A stretch of 64,000 nucleotides of DNA from Marinobacterium mangrovicola (GTDB lineage: Bacteria > Pseudomonadota > Gammaproteobacteria > Pseudomonadales > Balneatricaceae): contig NZ_SMFU01000010.1 of assembly GCF_004339595.1 (NCBI RefSeq), forward strand, positions 124,001 to 188,000, in the 5' to 3' direction. Below are positions 55,733 to 64,000 of this stretch, piece after piece; position 1 is the stretch's first letter; the number at the start of each line of letters is the position of its first letter. A program made the translations under genes and the position numbers. The notes under the pieces are model-generated. The model did no database searches. It saw nothing but the letters and a program-made list of their open reading frames with translations, and was not told the origin of the DNA.

Positions 55733-57238
55733 ATGAGTAACGCGGGAAAACGGGTCGATCGCGAGGTGCTGGCGCAGCGGTTTCGCCAGTTTATCGACCC
55801 GGAATATGTGATCAGCGATGACGAGACGCTCAAGCCCTATGAGTGCGACGGTCTCTCGGTCTACTGCGAGCAGCCGATGCTGGTGGTGCTGCCGGAAACC
55901 GTAGAGCAGGCGCAGCAGGTGCTGCGCATCTGCCACCAGGAGGGCGTTCCGGTGGTGGCCCGGGGCGCCGGCACCGGGCTCTGCGCTGGCGCCATGCCAC
56001 ACCCCGAGGGAGTGGTGCTATCGATGGCCAAGTTCGACCGGATTCTGGAGATCGATACCCTGGCCCGGGCGGCGCGGGTGCAGCCCGGCGTACGGAACCT
56101 GGCGATCAGCGAAGTGGCCGGTAAGAACGGCCTTTACTACGGCCCCGATCCCTCGTCGCAGATCGCCTGCACCATTGGCGGCAACGTGGCGGAAAACTCC
56201 GGCGGCGTGCACTGTCTGAAATATGGCCTAACCGTGCATAACCTGCTCAGCGTCGACCTGCTCACCGTGGAGGGCGAACGCCTCACCCTGGGCAGCGAGG
56301 GGCTGGACTGTTACGGCATGGACCTGATGGCGCTGATGACCGGCTCCGAAGGGCTGCTTGGCATCGTCACCGAGGTGCGCGTCAAACTGCTGCCCAAGCC
56401 TGAAGTGGCGCAGGTGGTGATGGCCGGGTTCGATTCGGTACAGACCGCCGGCGATGCGGTGGGAGCGATCATCGCCGAGGGGATTATCCCCGGCGGCCTG
56501 GAGATGATGGATGGTCACGCCATCGTGGCCGCCGAGGCCTTTGCCAAGGCAGGTTATCCCACCGAAGCCCAGGCGCTGCTGCTGTGTGAAGTGGATGGCA
56601 CTTCAGAAGAGGTTCATGAGCATATCGATGCGGTGGAGAGCCTGTTCAAACGTCTTGGTGCCACCTCGGTACGTACATCCCACAACGAGGAGGAGCGTGC
56701 GCGGCTCTGGCAGGGGCGCAAGTCGGCGTTCCCGGCGGTGGGGCGTATCTCACCGGACTACTATTGCATGGATGGCACTATTCCCCGCGGGCAGCTGGCG
56801 CATGTACTCACCGAGATGGACCGCAAATCCCAGGAGTGCGGCCTGCGTGTGGCCAACGTATTCCACGCCGGTGATGGCAACCTGCATCCGCTGATCCTGT
56901 TCGATGCCAACGTACCCGGTGAGCTGGAAAAGACCGAGGCCTTCGGCGCCTGGATTCTGGAACTCTGCGTCGAAGTGGGCGGCTGTATTACCGGCGAACA
57001 CGGCGTCGGTGTGGAGAAGATCCGCCAGATGCCGGCCCAGTTCAATGACTCTGAGATCGAGCAGTTCCACCGTATCAAGGCCGCCTTCGATCCGGCGGGC
57101 ACGCTAAACCCTGGCAAGGGAATACCCACCCTGAGGCAGTGCCAGGAGTACCGTTCGCTGGATAAGGATATAGAGCCCAACGCGGGTGCAGCCGCTCAGC
57201 TTCATGATCACGGACAGGGAGGGCATCACCATGGCTGA
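55733..57238 (+). CDS. glcD: Glycolate oxidase subunit GlcD
   Basis: This 501-residue FAD enzyme is the catalytic subunit of glycolate dehydrogenase. The FAD_binding_4 domain (about 50-190) has VPVVARGAGTGLCAGAMP and DPSSQIACTIGGNVAENSGG. The FAD-oxidase C domain (about 275-465) has FHAGDGNLHPLILFD and ITGEHGVGVEKI. It oxidises glycolate to glyoxylate with electrons passed on via GlcE/GlcF. The last 8 bp overlap glcE. Confidence 0.96.
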   Translation: MSNAGKRVDREVLAQRFRQFIDPEYVISDDETLKPYECDGLSVYCEQPMLVVLPETVEQAQQVLRICHQEGVPVVARGAGTGLCAGAMPHPEGVVLSMAKFDRILEIDTLARAARVQPGVRNLAISEVAGKNGLYYGPDPSSQIACTIGGNVAENSGGVHCLKYGLTVHNLLSVDLLTVEGERLTLGSEGLDCYGMDLMALMTGSEGLLGIVTEVRVKLLPKPEVAQVVMAGFDSVQTAGDAVGAIIAEGIIPGGLEMMDGHAIVAAEAFAKAGYPTEAQALLLCEVDGTSEEVHEHIDAVESLFKRLGATSVRTSHNEEERARLWQGRKSAFPAVGRISPDYYCMDGTIPRGQLAHVLTEMDRKSQECGLRVANVFHAGDGNLHPLILFDANVPGELEKTEAFGAWILELCVEVGGCITGEHGVGVEKIRQMPAQFNDSEIEQFHRIKAAFDPAGTLNPGKGIPTLRQCQEYRSLDKDIEPNAGAAAQLHDHGQGGHHHG

Positions 57239-58295
57239 TATGGCAAATCTATTGGTCGAGCAGGTGCTCGCCGCCCGCGAACAGAAGCAGCCTTTGCGAA
57301 TCGTCGGCGGTGGCAGCAAGAACTTTATGGGCCGGGCTGTGGATATGTCTCTGTCCGAGCTGAGCCTGGCAGAGCACAGCGGCATCGTCAGTTACCACCC
57401 GGTGGAGCTGGTGCTCACCGCCCGCGCCGGCACGCCGTTGATTGAACTTGAAGCGGCGCTGGCGGAGCACAACCAGATGCTGTCGTTTGAACCTCCACGG
57501 TTTGGCGAAGGCTCCACGCTGGGCGGCACTCTTGCTACAAACATGTCCGGCCCGGGTCGCCCCTGGTGGAGCTCGGTGCGCGACCAGGTGCTTGGTATCC
57601 GCCTGATCAATGGCTATGGCGAGCATCTGCGTTTTGGCGGTCAGGTGATGAAAAACGTGGCCGGATACGATGTGTCGCGGCTGCAGGCGGGTGCCCTGGG
57701 TACCCTGGGCGCGATTACCGAAGTGAGCCTTAAGGTACTGCCTAAACCTGGCTCTACCCGCACCCTGGTCAGCGATTGCGAGCTGGGTGAGGCGGTCTCG
57801 ATCATGAACCAGAGAGCGGCACAGCCCAAGCCGATTACCGCGGCCTGCTGGCTCGACAACAGGCTCTACATCCGTTTATCCGGAGCTCACTCAGCGGTGG
57901 ATGCTACCGCCGCTCAGTGGGGCGGTGAGGAGCTCGAAGACGCCGATGCTTTCTGGCAGCAGCTGCGCGATCAGCAGCTGGATTTCTTCAGCACCGAGCA
58001 GCCGCTCTGGCGTTTCTCCGTCAATCCCACCGCGAGGATGCCACAGCTCTCTGGCGGATGGCTGGTGGATTGGGGCGGTGCCCAGCGCTGGTATAGCGGC
58101 GCAGCCGACTTTGCCGAGATGGAGCAGATCGCAAAAGCGGCGGGCGGACAGGTCAGCCTGTTCCGCGGCGGCGATCGCAGTGGCGAAGTGATGCACAGTC
58201 CTTCTCCTGCCGTGCAGGTGCTGCAACAGCGGTTGAAACAGGCATTCGATCCGGACGGGCTGTTCAACCCCGGCCGGCTCTATAGCTGGATGTAG
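57231..58295 (+). CDS. glcE: Glycolate oxidase subunit GlcE
   Basis: This 354-residue FAD-binding subunit resembles the first half of GlcD: LRIVGGGSKNFMGR, ARAGTPLIELEAAL, GEGSTLGGTLATNMSGPGRP and KNVAGYDVSRLQAGALGTLG. The C-terminal part ends DPDGLFNPGRLYSWM, as is usual for GlcE. The ATG at 57231 has a ribosome site GGGAGGGCATCACC upstream and overlaps the glcD stop. Confidence 0.95.
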   Translation: MADMANLLVEQVLAAREQKQPLRIVGGGSKNFMGRAVDMSLSELSLAEHSGIVSYHPVELVLTARAGTPLIELEAALAEHNQMLSFEPPRFGEGSTLGGTLATNMSGPGRPWWSSVRDQVLGIRLINGYGEHLRFGGQVMKNVAGYDVSRLQAGALGTLGAITEVSLKVLPKPGSTRTLVSDCELGEAVSIMNQRAAQPKPITAACWLDNRLYIRLSGAHSAVDATAAQWGGEELEDADAFWQQLRDQQLDFFSTEQPLWRFSVNPTARMPQLSGGWLVDWGGAQRWYSGAADFAEMEQIAKAAGGQVSLFRGGDRSGEVMHSPSPAVQVLQQRLKQAFDPDGLFNPGRLYSWM

Positions 58296-58301
58296 GTCGA
58301 T

Positions 58302-59510
58302 ATGAAAACCCAGATTCTGCAAATCTATCAGGCCAGCCCCGAAGGTCCGGAGGCGGAAGAGATTCTGCGCAGCTGCGTGCACTGCGGCTTCTGCACCGCC
58401 ACCTGCCCCACCTATCAGGAGCTGAATGACGAACGCGACGGCCCGCGTGGCCGTATCTATCTGATCAAACAGTTGCTGGAGACCGGCCAGGTCAGTGAAA
58501 AGACCCGTACTCATCTGGATCGCTGTTTGACCTGTCGCAGCTGTGAAACCACCTGCCCCTCCGGTGTGAAGTATGGTCGCCTGGTGGATATCGGCCGTGG
58601 CCTGGTGGAGGAGAAGCTGGAGCGGCCCACCAAAGAGAAACTTATGCGCTGGGGGCTGCGCAAGGTGCTGCCCTATCCGGGACGCTTTGGCCCCTTGATG
58701 AAGCTGGGCCAGCTGGCGCGCCCGCTGTTGCCGGCGCAGCTGAAAACCAAGGTGCCGCCGAAACGCAGTGCCTCGCCCTGGCCGGCGCAACGTCATGAGC
58801 GGGTGATGCTGGCGCTGGCGGGCTGTGCCCAGTCTTCGGCGGCGCCCAACACCAATGCTGCTGCGGCGCGGGTGCTAAACCGATTGGGGATTACCCTGGT
58901 GGAAGCGCCGAAGGCGAGTTGCTGTGGTGCCGTCAGTTACCATCTGTCTGCCCATGATGAGGGGCTGGATTTTATGCGCCGTAATATCGATGCCTGGTGG
59001 CCGGCGATTGAAGCCGGCTGCGAGGCGATCGTGATGACTGCGTCGGGCTGCGGTGCCATGGTGCAGGAGTATGGTCATCTGCTGCGCAACGATCCCGATT
59101 ATGCGGAGAAAGCGAAGCGGGTGAGCGAGCTGACCAAAGACCTGTCAGAAGTGCTGCTTGGTGAGGATCTGAGCGTGCTGAAGGCGCAGCGGGGCGACGG
59201 CAAGGTGGCCGTGCACTGCCCCTGTACCCTGCAACATGCGATGAAGCAGGGCGGCAGTGTGGATAAGGTGCTGCAGGCGGTGGGCTTTACGCTGGCGCAA
59301 ACCGAGGAGAAACACCTCTGTTGTGGTTCTGCCGGCACCTATTCGGTGTTACAGCCGAAGATGAGCAAGCGTCTGCTGGACAACAAGATCCGCGCGCTCA
59401 CCGGCGATGGGCCGGAGAAGATCGTCACCGCCAATATCGGCTGTCAGCTGCATATCGAGACCCGATCCCCGGTGCCGGTACAGCACTGGATCGAGCTGCT
59501 CGACACCTGA
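58302..59510 (+). CDS. glcF: Glycolate oxidase iron-sulfur subunit GlcF
   Basis: This 402-residue protein has two [4Fe-4S] motifs, CVHCGFCTATCPTY (near residue 25) and CLTCRSCETTCPSG (near 76), followed by two CCG domains with KASCCGAVSYHL and HLCCGSAGTYSVL. It carries electrons from GlcD/GlcE to the quinone pool at the membrane. It starts 6 bp after glcE and ends the operon. Confidence 0.96.
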   Translation: MKTQILQIYQASPEGPEAEEILRSCVHCGFCTATCPTYQELNDERDGPRGRIYLIKQLLETGQVSEKTRTHLDRCLTCRSCETTCPSGVKYGRLVDIGRGLVEEKLERPTKEKLMRWGLRKVLPYPGRFGPLMKLGQLARPLLPAQLKTKVPPKRSASPWPAQRHERVMLALAGCAQSSAAPNTNAAAARVLNRLGITLVEAPKASCCGAVSYHLSAHDEGLDFMRRNIDAWWPAIEAGCEAIVMTASGCGAMVQEYGHLLRNDPDYAEKAKRVSELTKDLSEVLLGEDLSVLKAQRGDGKVAVHCPCTLQHAMKQGGSVDKVLQAVGFTLAQTEEKHLCCGSAGTYSVLQPKMSKRLLDNKIRALTGDGPEKIVTANIGCQLHIETRSPVPVQHWIELLDT

Positions 59511-59540
59511 TCCAGGCCGTTAGGCTTTAGGATTAACTCA

Positions 59541-60341
59541 TCAAGCGTGCGTGGACTCGAAAATCTTATCCGCATTACCCTCGATAAAGCCCTGGAAGAG
59601 CTTGCCCGGTGACTCCTCGTAGCGCCGGGCGAACTCATAAAAACAGCTCGGCACCCGGTGGGTATCGCCGCCGGGGAAAGTCACGGCGATCCTATCGGCG
59701 AGGGTCGATGATTGTTCCAGCAGCACCGCGGCTGAGCCTTTGATCTCCCCGCCCACATCGTTCAGCCCATAGCCCTTGGCTTTCAGCAGGTGGTTGACCG
59801 CCTCCAGCGTCTGCATCGTCTCCAGGTGATTGATGCTGACGGTGAAGTGGTTTGCCCTCAGGCCCAGCACCGATAGCCAGGCGGCATATTCGCTTTCATC
59901 CCTGAGTGCAGAGTAGGCATCGTAGCTCGGCATCGCCCAGAGGCGGCCATGCCAGAACAGGTCTGGATCCTCCACCGCATCTTTCGGTATCTGGGCGATC
60001 AGGGTGTGGATAATCGCCTGGGCGCGCTCGGAGAGATGTTCAAACTCCAGCTCGCTGAGGAATATCTTCGGCGCCAGCTCGTCCATTTCGTGACGATAGG
60101 CGCGGGCGCGCAGTTTCTTGGTATCGAACTTGTACTGGCCGAAAGCGTGGTAACCGAGCTGCTCGAGCAGGGGCTCCAGCCGTTCCAGCTCAATCGGGCT
60201 GCGGGCAAAGGTGCGAAACGCCACGTGGTCGTTGACGATGGTTTCGCCACGCTCGATAAACAGCTGCTGAATCGCTTCGGCCTGGGGCGCGATATCGACA
60301 TAATCGCGCCATAAATGCTGGAAGAACTGATGATGGTTCAC
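59541..60341 (-). CDS. Short DUF1338 protein (2-oxoadipate dioxygenase/decarboxylase fold)
   Basis: This 266-residue protein has the DUF1338 pattern NDHVAFRTFARSPIELERLE near the N-terminus, ANHFTVSINHLE in the middle and CFYEFARR near the C-terminus. The family member HglS (YdcJ, about 465 residues) is an Fe(II) enzyme converting 2-oxoadipate to D-2-hydroxyglutarate in lysine catabolism, using two His and one Glu. H39, H165 and E236 are the likely equivalents. This protein is much shorter than HglS, so its substrate is open. It is convergent with glcF. Confidence 0.8.
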   Translation of the reverse strand: MNHHQFFQHLWRDYVDIAPQAEAIQQLFIERGETIVNDHVAFRTFARSPIELERLEPLLEQLGYHAFGQYKFDTKKLRARAYRHEMDELAPKIFLSELEFEHLSERAQAIIHTLIAQIPKDAVEDPDLFWHGRLWAMPSYDAYSALRDESEYAAWLSVLGLRANHFTVSINHLETMQTLEAVNHLLKAKGYGLNDVGGEIKGSAAVLLEQSSTLADRIAVTFPGGDTHRVPSCFYEFARRYEESPGKLFQGFIEGNADKIFESTHA

Positions 60342-60434
60342 AGCACACCTCCCTCCGGTCTGACCGGCTTTGAGGTTCTCCCGTACCCTGAAAGGTAGTG
60401 GGTCGCTGTCTATCTGTCGAAAACCGAAGCTGCA

Positions 60435-60995
60435 TCAGCGGATGCCAAGTACCTCGAAGCGCCCCTGTACCTGGAGGTTGATGGTGATGGCGCGATCGCT
60501 GTCATTACGCCAGTACCAGCCGTGAGACCCATCGAAGGGTGCGGTCAGGGTACCTTCAAGCCCGGTAACCTCGCCCAGGGAGTAACTCTCAAAGTAACCC
60601 GTGGTGTCGCCCGCCGGCTCACCGTGAAAGTCCACATGTACGACATGTTCGCTGCTGCTCCACTGGTAGGCGAACTTGTCGCCCTGGCCTAGCTGAAACT
60701 TGTACTCCAGATCCTCTCCCGCGGGCAGAGAGAGCTGAATCTCGTGACGGGAATAGCTGCCCGTATTCGCTCGGCTACCTGGCTCTTCCGGCGCTGTTCC
60801 TGCGTCAGCTGTCCCGGGCTGAGACAACGCGATAAGACCGCTGAACTGGCCAAAACCGGTCGGGTCGATACCGAACTCCGCCGGCAGAATGACACAGGTA
60901 TAGACCAGCGCGGCCACGCTACTGGCGAGGCCACAAAGCTTGGTCAGCGATGTGGCTGAGCGGGTGTGTGGCGTTGAGGAAGAGAGATCAGACAT
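60435..60995 (-). CDS. Membrane-anchored periplasmic protein paired with HupE/UreJ-like gene
   Basis: This 186-residue protein has one membrane segment (about 20-38), then an acidic linker and a beta-rich outer domain with DLEYKFQLGQGDKFAYQWSS and GSHGWYWRNDSDRAI. The aromatic-rich end is reminiscent of small binding folds, but no named family was recognised. Its start is 7 bp after the HupE/UreJ-like gene, so the two form an operon. A link to metal handling is inferred from the partner only. Confidence 0.7.
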   Translation of the reverse strand: MSDLSSSTPHTRSATSLTKLCGLASSVAALVYTCVILPAEFGIDPTGFGQFSGLIALSQPGTADAGTAPEEPGSRANTGSYSRHEIQLSLPAGEDLEYKFQLGQGDKFAYQWSSSEHVVHVDFHGEPAGDTTGYFESYSLGEVTGLEGTLTAPFDGSHGWYWRNDSDRAITINLQVQGRFEVLGIR

Positions 60996-61002
60996 AGATA
61001 CC

Positions 61003-61755
61003 TCAGGAAAGGTAGTAACCGGTGAGCTGGTAGCCGGTGAGCATCAGCCCCAGGCTGATCAGCGCGGTATTGGCGGTCAGGGCAAAGCGGGGAAAACCGG
61101 GCAGTCGCCGCCATTGCGTCACCAGCGTCAGGATCAGGAAAAGCGCAGCCAGCTGGCCCAGTTCGACGCCCAGGTTAAACGCCATCAGGTTAGCCAGCGT
61201 ACCTTCGTCGCGGTTGATCAGTTGCTGCAGTTTGGTGGCCAGGCCGAAACCGTGGAACAGGCCGAAGATCAGCACGGCGATACGGGTATCCGGCTGATTG
61301 CCGAGCAGGCGTTTGAAACCGCCGAGGTTATCAAAGCCCTTATAGACCACTGAAAGGCCGATGATGGCATCGATCAGCCAGGGATTCAGGTTGATCTCAT
61401 ACAGGGTCCCATAGATCAGCGTGAGGCTGTGGCCAAGGGTAAACAGACTGACGTAAAGCAGAATCTCGCGGGGGCGGAACAGAAAGAAGATCACGCCGGT
61501 CAGGAACAGAAGGTGATCGTACCCGGTGATCATATGTTTGGCGCCGATATAGATAAATGGCAGGATCGCTTGGCCCGTCTGATCGCTGAGAAAGGCTTTG
61601 GAGCTCTCATCCACGCCGTGGGCGTAAATGCCTGTGCTTACCGCTGTCAAAACCAGCAATGTCGCCCACGCAAATACTCGGCTTGATATCAGCCTTGGTG
61701 CGGGATGGGGTGTGCACCCTGCGGCAGGTTTTGGATGGAGAAGAGAATCGAGCAT
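61003..61755 (-). CDS. HupE/UreJ-family membrane protein
   Basis: This 250-residue protein has a signal-like first helix (about 26-45), then about six helices. YIGAKHMITGYDHLLFLTGVIF with its His-x6-Asp-His pattern, and LFTLGHSLTLIYGTL and FGLFHGFGLA, are hallmarks of the HupE/UreJ_2 family. Some members import nickel for hydrogenase or urease, but no such enzyme is encoded in this window, so the transported ion is unknown. It is the first gene of a two-gene operon. Confidence 0.82.
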   Translation of the reverse strand: MLDSLLHPKPAAGCTPHPAPRLISSRVFAWATLLVLTAVSTGIYAHGVDESSKAFLSDQTGQAILPFIYIGAKHMITGYDHLLFLTGVIFFLFRPREILLYVSLFTLGHSLTLIYGTLYEINLNPWLIDAIIGLSVVYKGFDNLGGFKRLLGNQPDTRIAVLIFGLFHGFGLATKLQQLINRDEGTLANLMAFNLGVELGQLAALFLILTLVTQWRRLPGFPRFALTANTALISLGLMLTGYQLTGYYLS

Positions 61756-62140
61756 GTTAAAACCAGGCTAGATTTAACGGATTGTAACTTGGCGTCGGAC
61801 AGCTTAAGCCTAGTGGGGACTCTTTTTATGCGGAATAGGATTTTGGCGTTGTATGGCGGGTACTTTGGTATCGGTCAGGTTCATGCACGTTGGCGGCCGA
61901 AAAGGAATCACCGCTTTTCTGGTGTACCGCTCAATGCAGCACTCATTCACCGTAGCACGGTTGTTTGCCAAAATTTTTACTCCCAACCTGTTAATTCCCT
62001 TCATACTGTCAGGGAGCTGTTTACTGATCGCGACTAAACAGGCCAGATAAAAACGCCGTTCGCGTTACTACCTTTATCGACTCGCAAAGCGGCTGGATCT
62101 GAGTGAACAAACCTTCGCAGCCTGAATGGATGATGCGCAT
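61756..62140 (+). other. 385-bp intergenic region, no gene supported
   Basis: Short open frames exist on both strands but none has a ribosome site or a recognisable sequence. It should contain the divergent promoters for the HupE/UreJ-like operon and the Na/Pi-cotransporter gene; no strong -10/-35 pair or hairpin stood out. Confidence 0.4.
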
Positions 62141-63787
62141 ATGGATATTTTCGCCATGTTTTTCGCGGGACTCGGGCTGTTCTTTATCGGATTGCGGAGC
62201 TTTGCCAGCAGTTTCAAAAGCAGTAACAGCCGCCTGTTTCATAGCCTGGTTAAACTGGCGGGGAAGCGTCGCGAGCTCACTGTGCTGATCGGCACCTTTG
62301 CCGGGGCGATTACCCAGAGCGGTGTCGCCGTTGCCTTCATGATTATTTCGCTGGGTGCTGCCGGTGCGATCAACGTGCGTCGCGCCGTGCCGCTGATCGG
62401 CTGGGCCAATGTCGGCACCACCGGGCTGGTGCTGCTGGCGGCCTTCGATATCTATCTGATGATCTACCTGATGCTCGGCATCGTTGGTGTCGGCTATTAC
62501 CTGAAACTCTATGACAATGAGCGCTTTCGCTTTCCACTGGGGGCACTGTTGGGGCTGGCGCTGCTGTTGCTCGGGCTGGCAACGCTGAAAAGCGGCGCTT
62601 CCCATCTCAACGAGGTGGCCTGGGTCAATGAGATGCTCTCCACCTCGCCGCCTTCGCTGGTACTGCTGTTTGCGGCAGCGGTGCTCTTCGGCACTATTGC
62701 CCAGTCATCGGCTACCGCCGCGGCTATATCCGTGACCCTGATTCTGGCGGGGCTGTTCAATATGGATCAGGCGCTGGTGGTGCTGTTTGGCGCCAACCTG
62801 GGGTCGGCGATCTGTGTTTATCTTCTGGGGCGGGGCATGACCGGTGTCGGCATGCAACTGGTGCTGATGCAGGTCTGGTCGAAGGCGCTCTCTGTGATGG
62901 TGCTGCTGCCAGTGCTGATCTTCGAACTCAACAGCGATTATCCTGGGCTGGAAACGCTGGCCGCGATGCTGACCGAGGATGCCGGTCTTCAGCTGACACT
63001 GGTCTCCCTGATTATTCAGCTGGTTGGTGCGTTGATGTTGAGTTACCTGGGGGATAGCTTGATGGATATCGCAGAGAACGTGGCGCCAGAGGGGCGGGCG
63101 GAAACCATGGGCCGGCCCAAGTATCTGTTTGATCAGGCGTTGGACGATCCTGAGTCAGCTATGGATCTGTTAGGCAGGGAACAGGCCCGGCTGGTGGCGT
63201 ACTTGCCACATTATCTGGATTCACTGCGCAGTGAAGCCCAGCCCGGAGGTCTGCCAGTGCCGCAGCTGCACAGCGCCAGCTTAAGTCTGGCCGGGCATTG
63301 CCGGCGGTTTATCTCCGAGCTGACCGTGCGCACCCGCTCAGCGCCTTCGCTGGAACGCATCGCAGGCATGCAGTCCCGCAACGAAACGCTGGTGCATATG
63401 CTGGAGGGATGCCAGCAGTTGTATGCCAGTCTTGATCACCCCTTCGGTGAGCCAATGGCACAGCGGATGCGGAACAGCATCATCGAAGGGCTGCATGCAC
63501 TGTTACTGACGCTGGAGGACAGCCTTAACGATCCCGAGGATGACTGTGAAATCCTGCTGCTGATGAGCAGCGACCGCTCGGGCCTGATGGAGCAGTTTCG
63601 CAGCGATCTGCTGGATAGCGAGGCGTCACTGAGCATGGAAAGCAGGCGTGCCCTGTTTACCGCTACCACGCTGTTTGAGCGACTGGTGTGGCAGATCCAT
63701 AACTTTGCCCAGGTGCTGGTTCGTTCGGATCGACAGTTGGTGTTGGGCAGCGGGAGTGATCAGGCCTCGTTGGAGTCCACCATCTGA
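62141..63787 (+). CDS. Na/Pi-cotransporter family protein with PhoU-like C-terminus
   Basis: This 548-residue protein has a membrane part of about 330 residues with two inverted Na_Pi_cotrans repeats, FAGAITQSGVAVAFMIISLG and GTIAQSSATAAAISVTLILA (the Q-S-x/T-S-x-A/T signatures), then a helical cytoplasmic part of about 200 residues resembling PhoU. Relatives include E. coli YjbB, a phosphate exporter. The ATG at 62141 has GGATGA 7 nt upstream; an in-frame ATG at 62126 has none. In the first repeat TQSGVA departs from the usual QSSSA, so ion coupling may differ. Confidence 0.85.
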   Translation: MDIFAMFFAGLGLFFIGLRSFASSFKSSNSRLFHSLVKLAGKRRELTVLIGTFAGAITQSGVAVAFMIISLGAAGAINVRRAVPLIGWANVGTTGLVLLAAFDIYLMIYLMLGIVGVGYYLKLYDNERFRFPLGALLGLALLLLGLATLKSGASHLNEVAWVNEMLSTSPPSLVLLFAAAVLFGTIAQSSATAAAISVTLILAGLFNMDQALVVLFGANLGSAICVYLLGRGMTGVGMQLVLMQVWSKALSVMVLLPVLIFELNSDYPGLETLAAMLTEDAGLQLTLVSLIIQLVGALMLSYLGDSLMDIAENVAPEGRAETMGRPKYLFDQALDDPESAMDLLGREQARLVAYLPHYLDSLRSEAQPGGLPVPQLHSASLSLAGHCRRFISELTVRTRSAPSLERIAGMQSRNETLVHMLEGCQQLYASLDHPFGEPMAQRMRNSIIEGLHALLLTLEDSLNDPEDDCEILLLMSSDRSGLMEQFRSDLLDSEASLSMESRRALFTATTLFERLVWQIHNFAQVLVRSDRQLVLGSGSDQASLESTI

Positions 63788-63819
63788 GAACGGCTAATTG
63801 AGCCGCTTGGATGAGCCGC

Positions 63820-64000
63820 TTAATTGAGACAGGTAAGCAGGTAGACGATCACCGCCGCCAGCAGTGCGCTGACGCCCTGCCAGAACTGCACCGGGTTGCG
63901 CTCGATCAGCGGTGGACGGGTGCGGTTGAGAAACGCCTGACCGGGTTTACGCAGGTCGTGGATAAACTCTGAAATCTCGTCATAGCGTTTGGCTGGATCG
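63820..64000 (-). CDS. C-terminus of a membrane-anchored Ser/Thr protein kinase (partial)
   Basis: The minus strand reads 59 codons plus stop from the window edge. The sequence DPAKRYDEISEFIHDLRKP is the end of a Ser/Thr kinase domain (subdomain XI style D-P-x-x-R-Y), followed by PLIERNPVQFWQGVSALLAA and a C-terminal membrane helix. This is typical of the bifunctional PP2C-phosphatase/Ser-Thr kinase found in Pseudomonas and Oceanospirillales, often near nitrate assimilation genes. The rest lies outside the window. Confidence 0.7.
   Translation of the reverse strand, partial: DPAKRYDEISEFIHDLRKPGQAFLNRTRPPLIERNPVQFWQGVSALLAAVIVYLLTCLN

Noticed and set aside
61705-62050. Small open frames between the HupE/UreJ-like gene and the Na/Pi gene
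   Set aside because: No ribosome sites, no recognisable protein features and inconsistent codon use; the region is better read as intergenic.

Overview
The window looks like chromosome of a marine gammaproteobacterium, most likely of the Oceanospirillales (Oceanospirillaceae, Marinobacterium/Neptunomonas-like). This is inferred from the mix of genes: Na+-type PomAB stators, an nrdR-ribD-ribE-ribBX-ribH-nusB-thiL-pgpA block, an intact glc glycolate operon and an urt/ami/fmd amide-urea block. Base composition is GC-rich throughout apart from a few AT-rich promoter regions. No rRNA, tRNA, CRISPR array, transposase or integrase was seen.

Layout. 0-3.5 kb: a partial cupin dioxygenase-like gene, a divergent AraC regulator, a PilZ protein and a GGDEF cyclase. 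3.5-7.5 kb: a long AT-rich leader and a periplasmic dehydrogenase operon (Tat-exported small subunit, GMC/FAD [3Fe-4S] large subunit, tri-heme cytochrome c). 7.5-17 kb: ettA, then a DUF4234 gene and a compact RDD / SpoIIM-like / DUF4129 / DUF4350 / MoxR / DUF58 operon. 17-25.9 kb: hsp20 with a candidate RNA thermometer, glyA, nrdR, riboflavin genes, nusB, thiL, pgpA and ribA. 25.9-31.6 kb: dxs-ispA-xseB (minus strand), pomAB, cytochrome c5 and a small hypothetical gene. 31.9-34.8 kb: an orphan PotF-like binding protein, a metallophosphatase and a class I glutamine amidotransferase (GATase).

34.9-48.4 kb: a short-chain amide/urea module. A minus-strand operon encodes a five-part Urt-type ABC importer followed by aliphatic amidase AmiE, AmiB ATPase, formamidase FmdA and FmdB. 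Diverging from it is an unusual 1126-residue hybrid sensor kinase whose input is an NCS1-type transporter domain plus a nine-cysteine segment, followed by a LuxR-type response regulator. Amides or urea would be imported, cleaved to ammonia plus acid, and sensed by the transporter-like kinase. The module is bracketed in direct orientation by two related copies of the 3' end of the GATase gene, one in the intact gene and one as a 48-bp remnant.

48.4-59.5 kb: a glycolate module. A FadR-type GntR regulator (GlcC-like) with two matching palindromic operators diverges from a TakP-like TRAP transporter that runs into glcB-glcG-glcDEF. Imported glycolate would be oxidised to glyoxylate (GlcDEF) and condensed with acetyl-CoA to malate (GlcB). 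59.5-64 kb: a short DUF1338 protein, a membrane-anchored protein paired with a HupE/UreJ-like protein, a Na/Pi-cotransporter family protein, and the C-terminus of a probable membrane-anchored Ser/Thr kinase.
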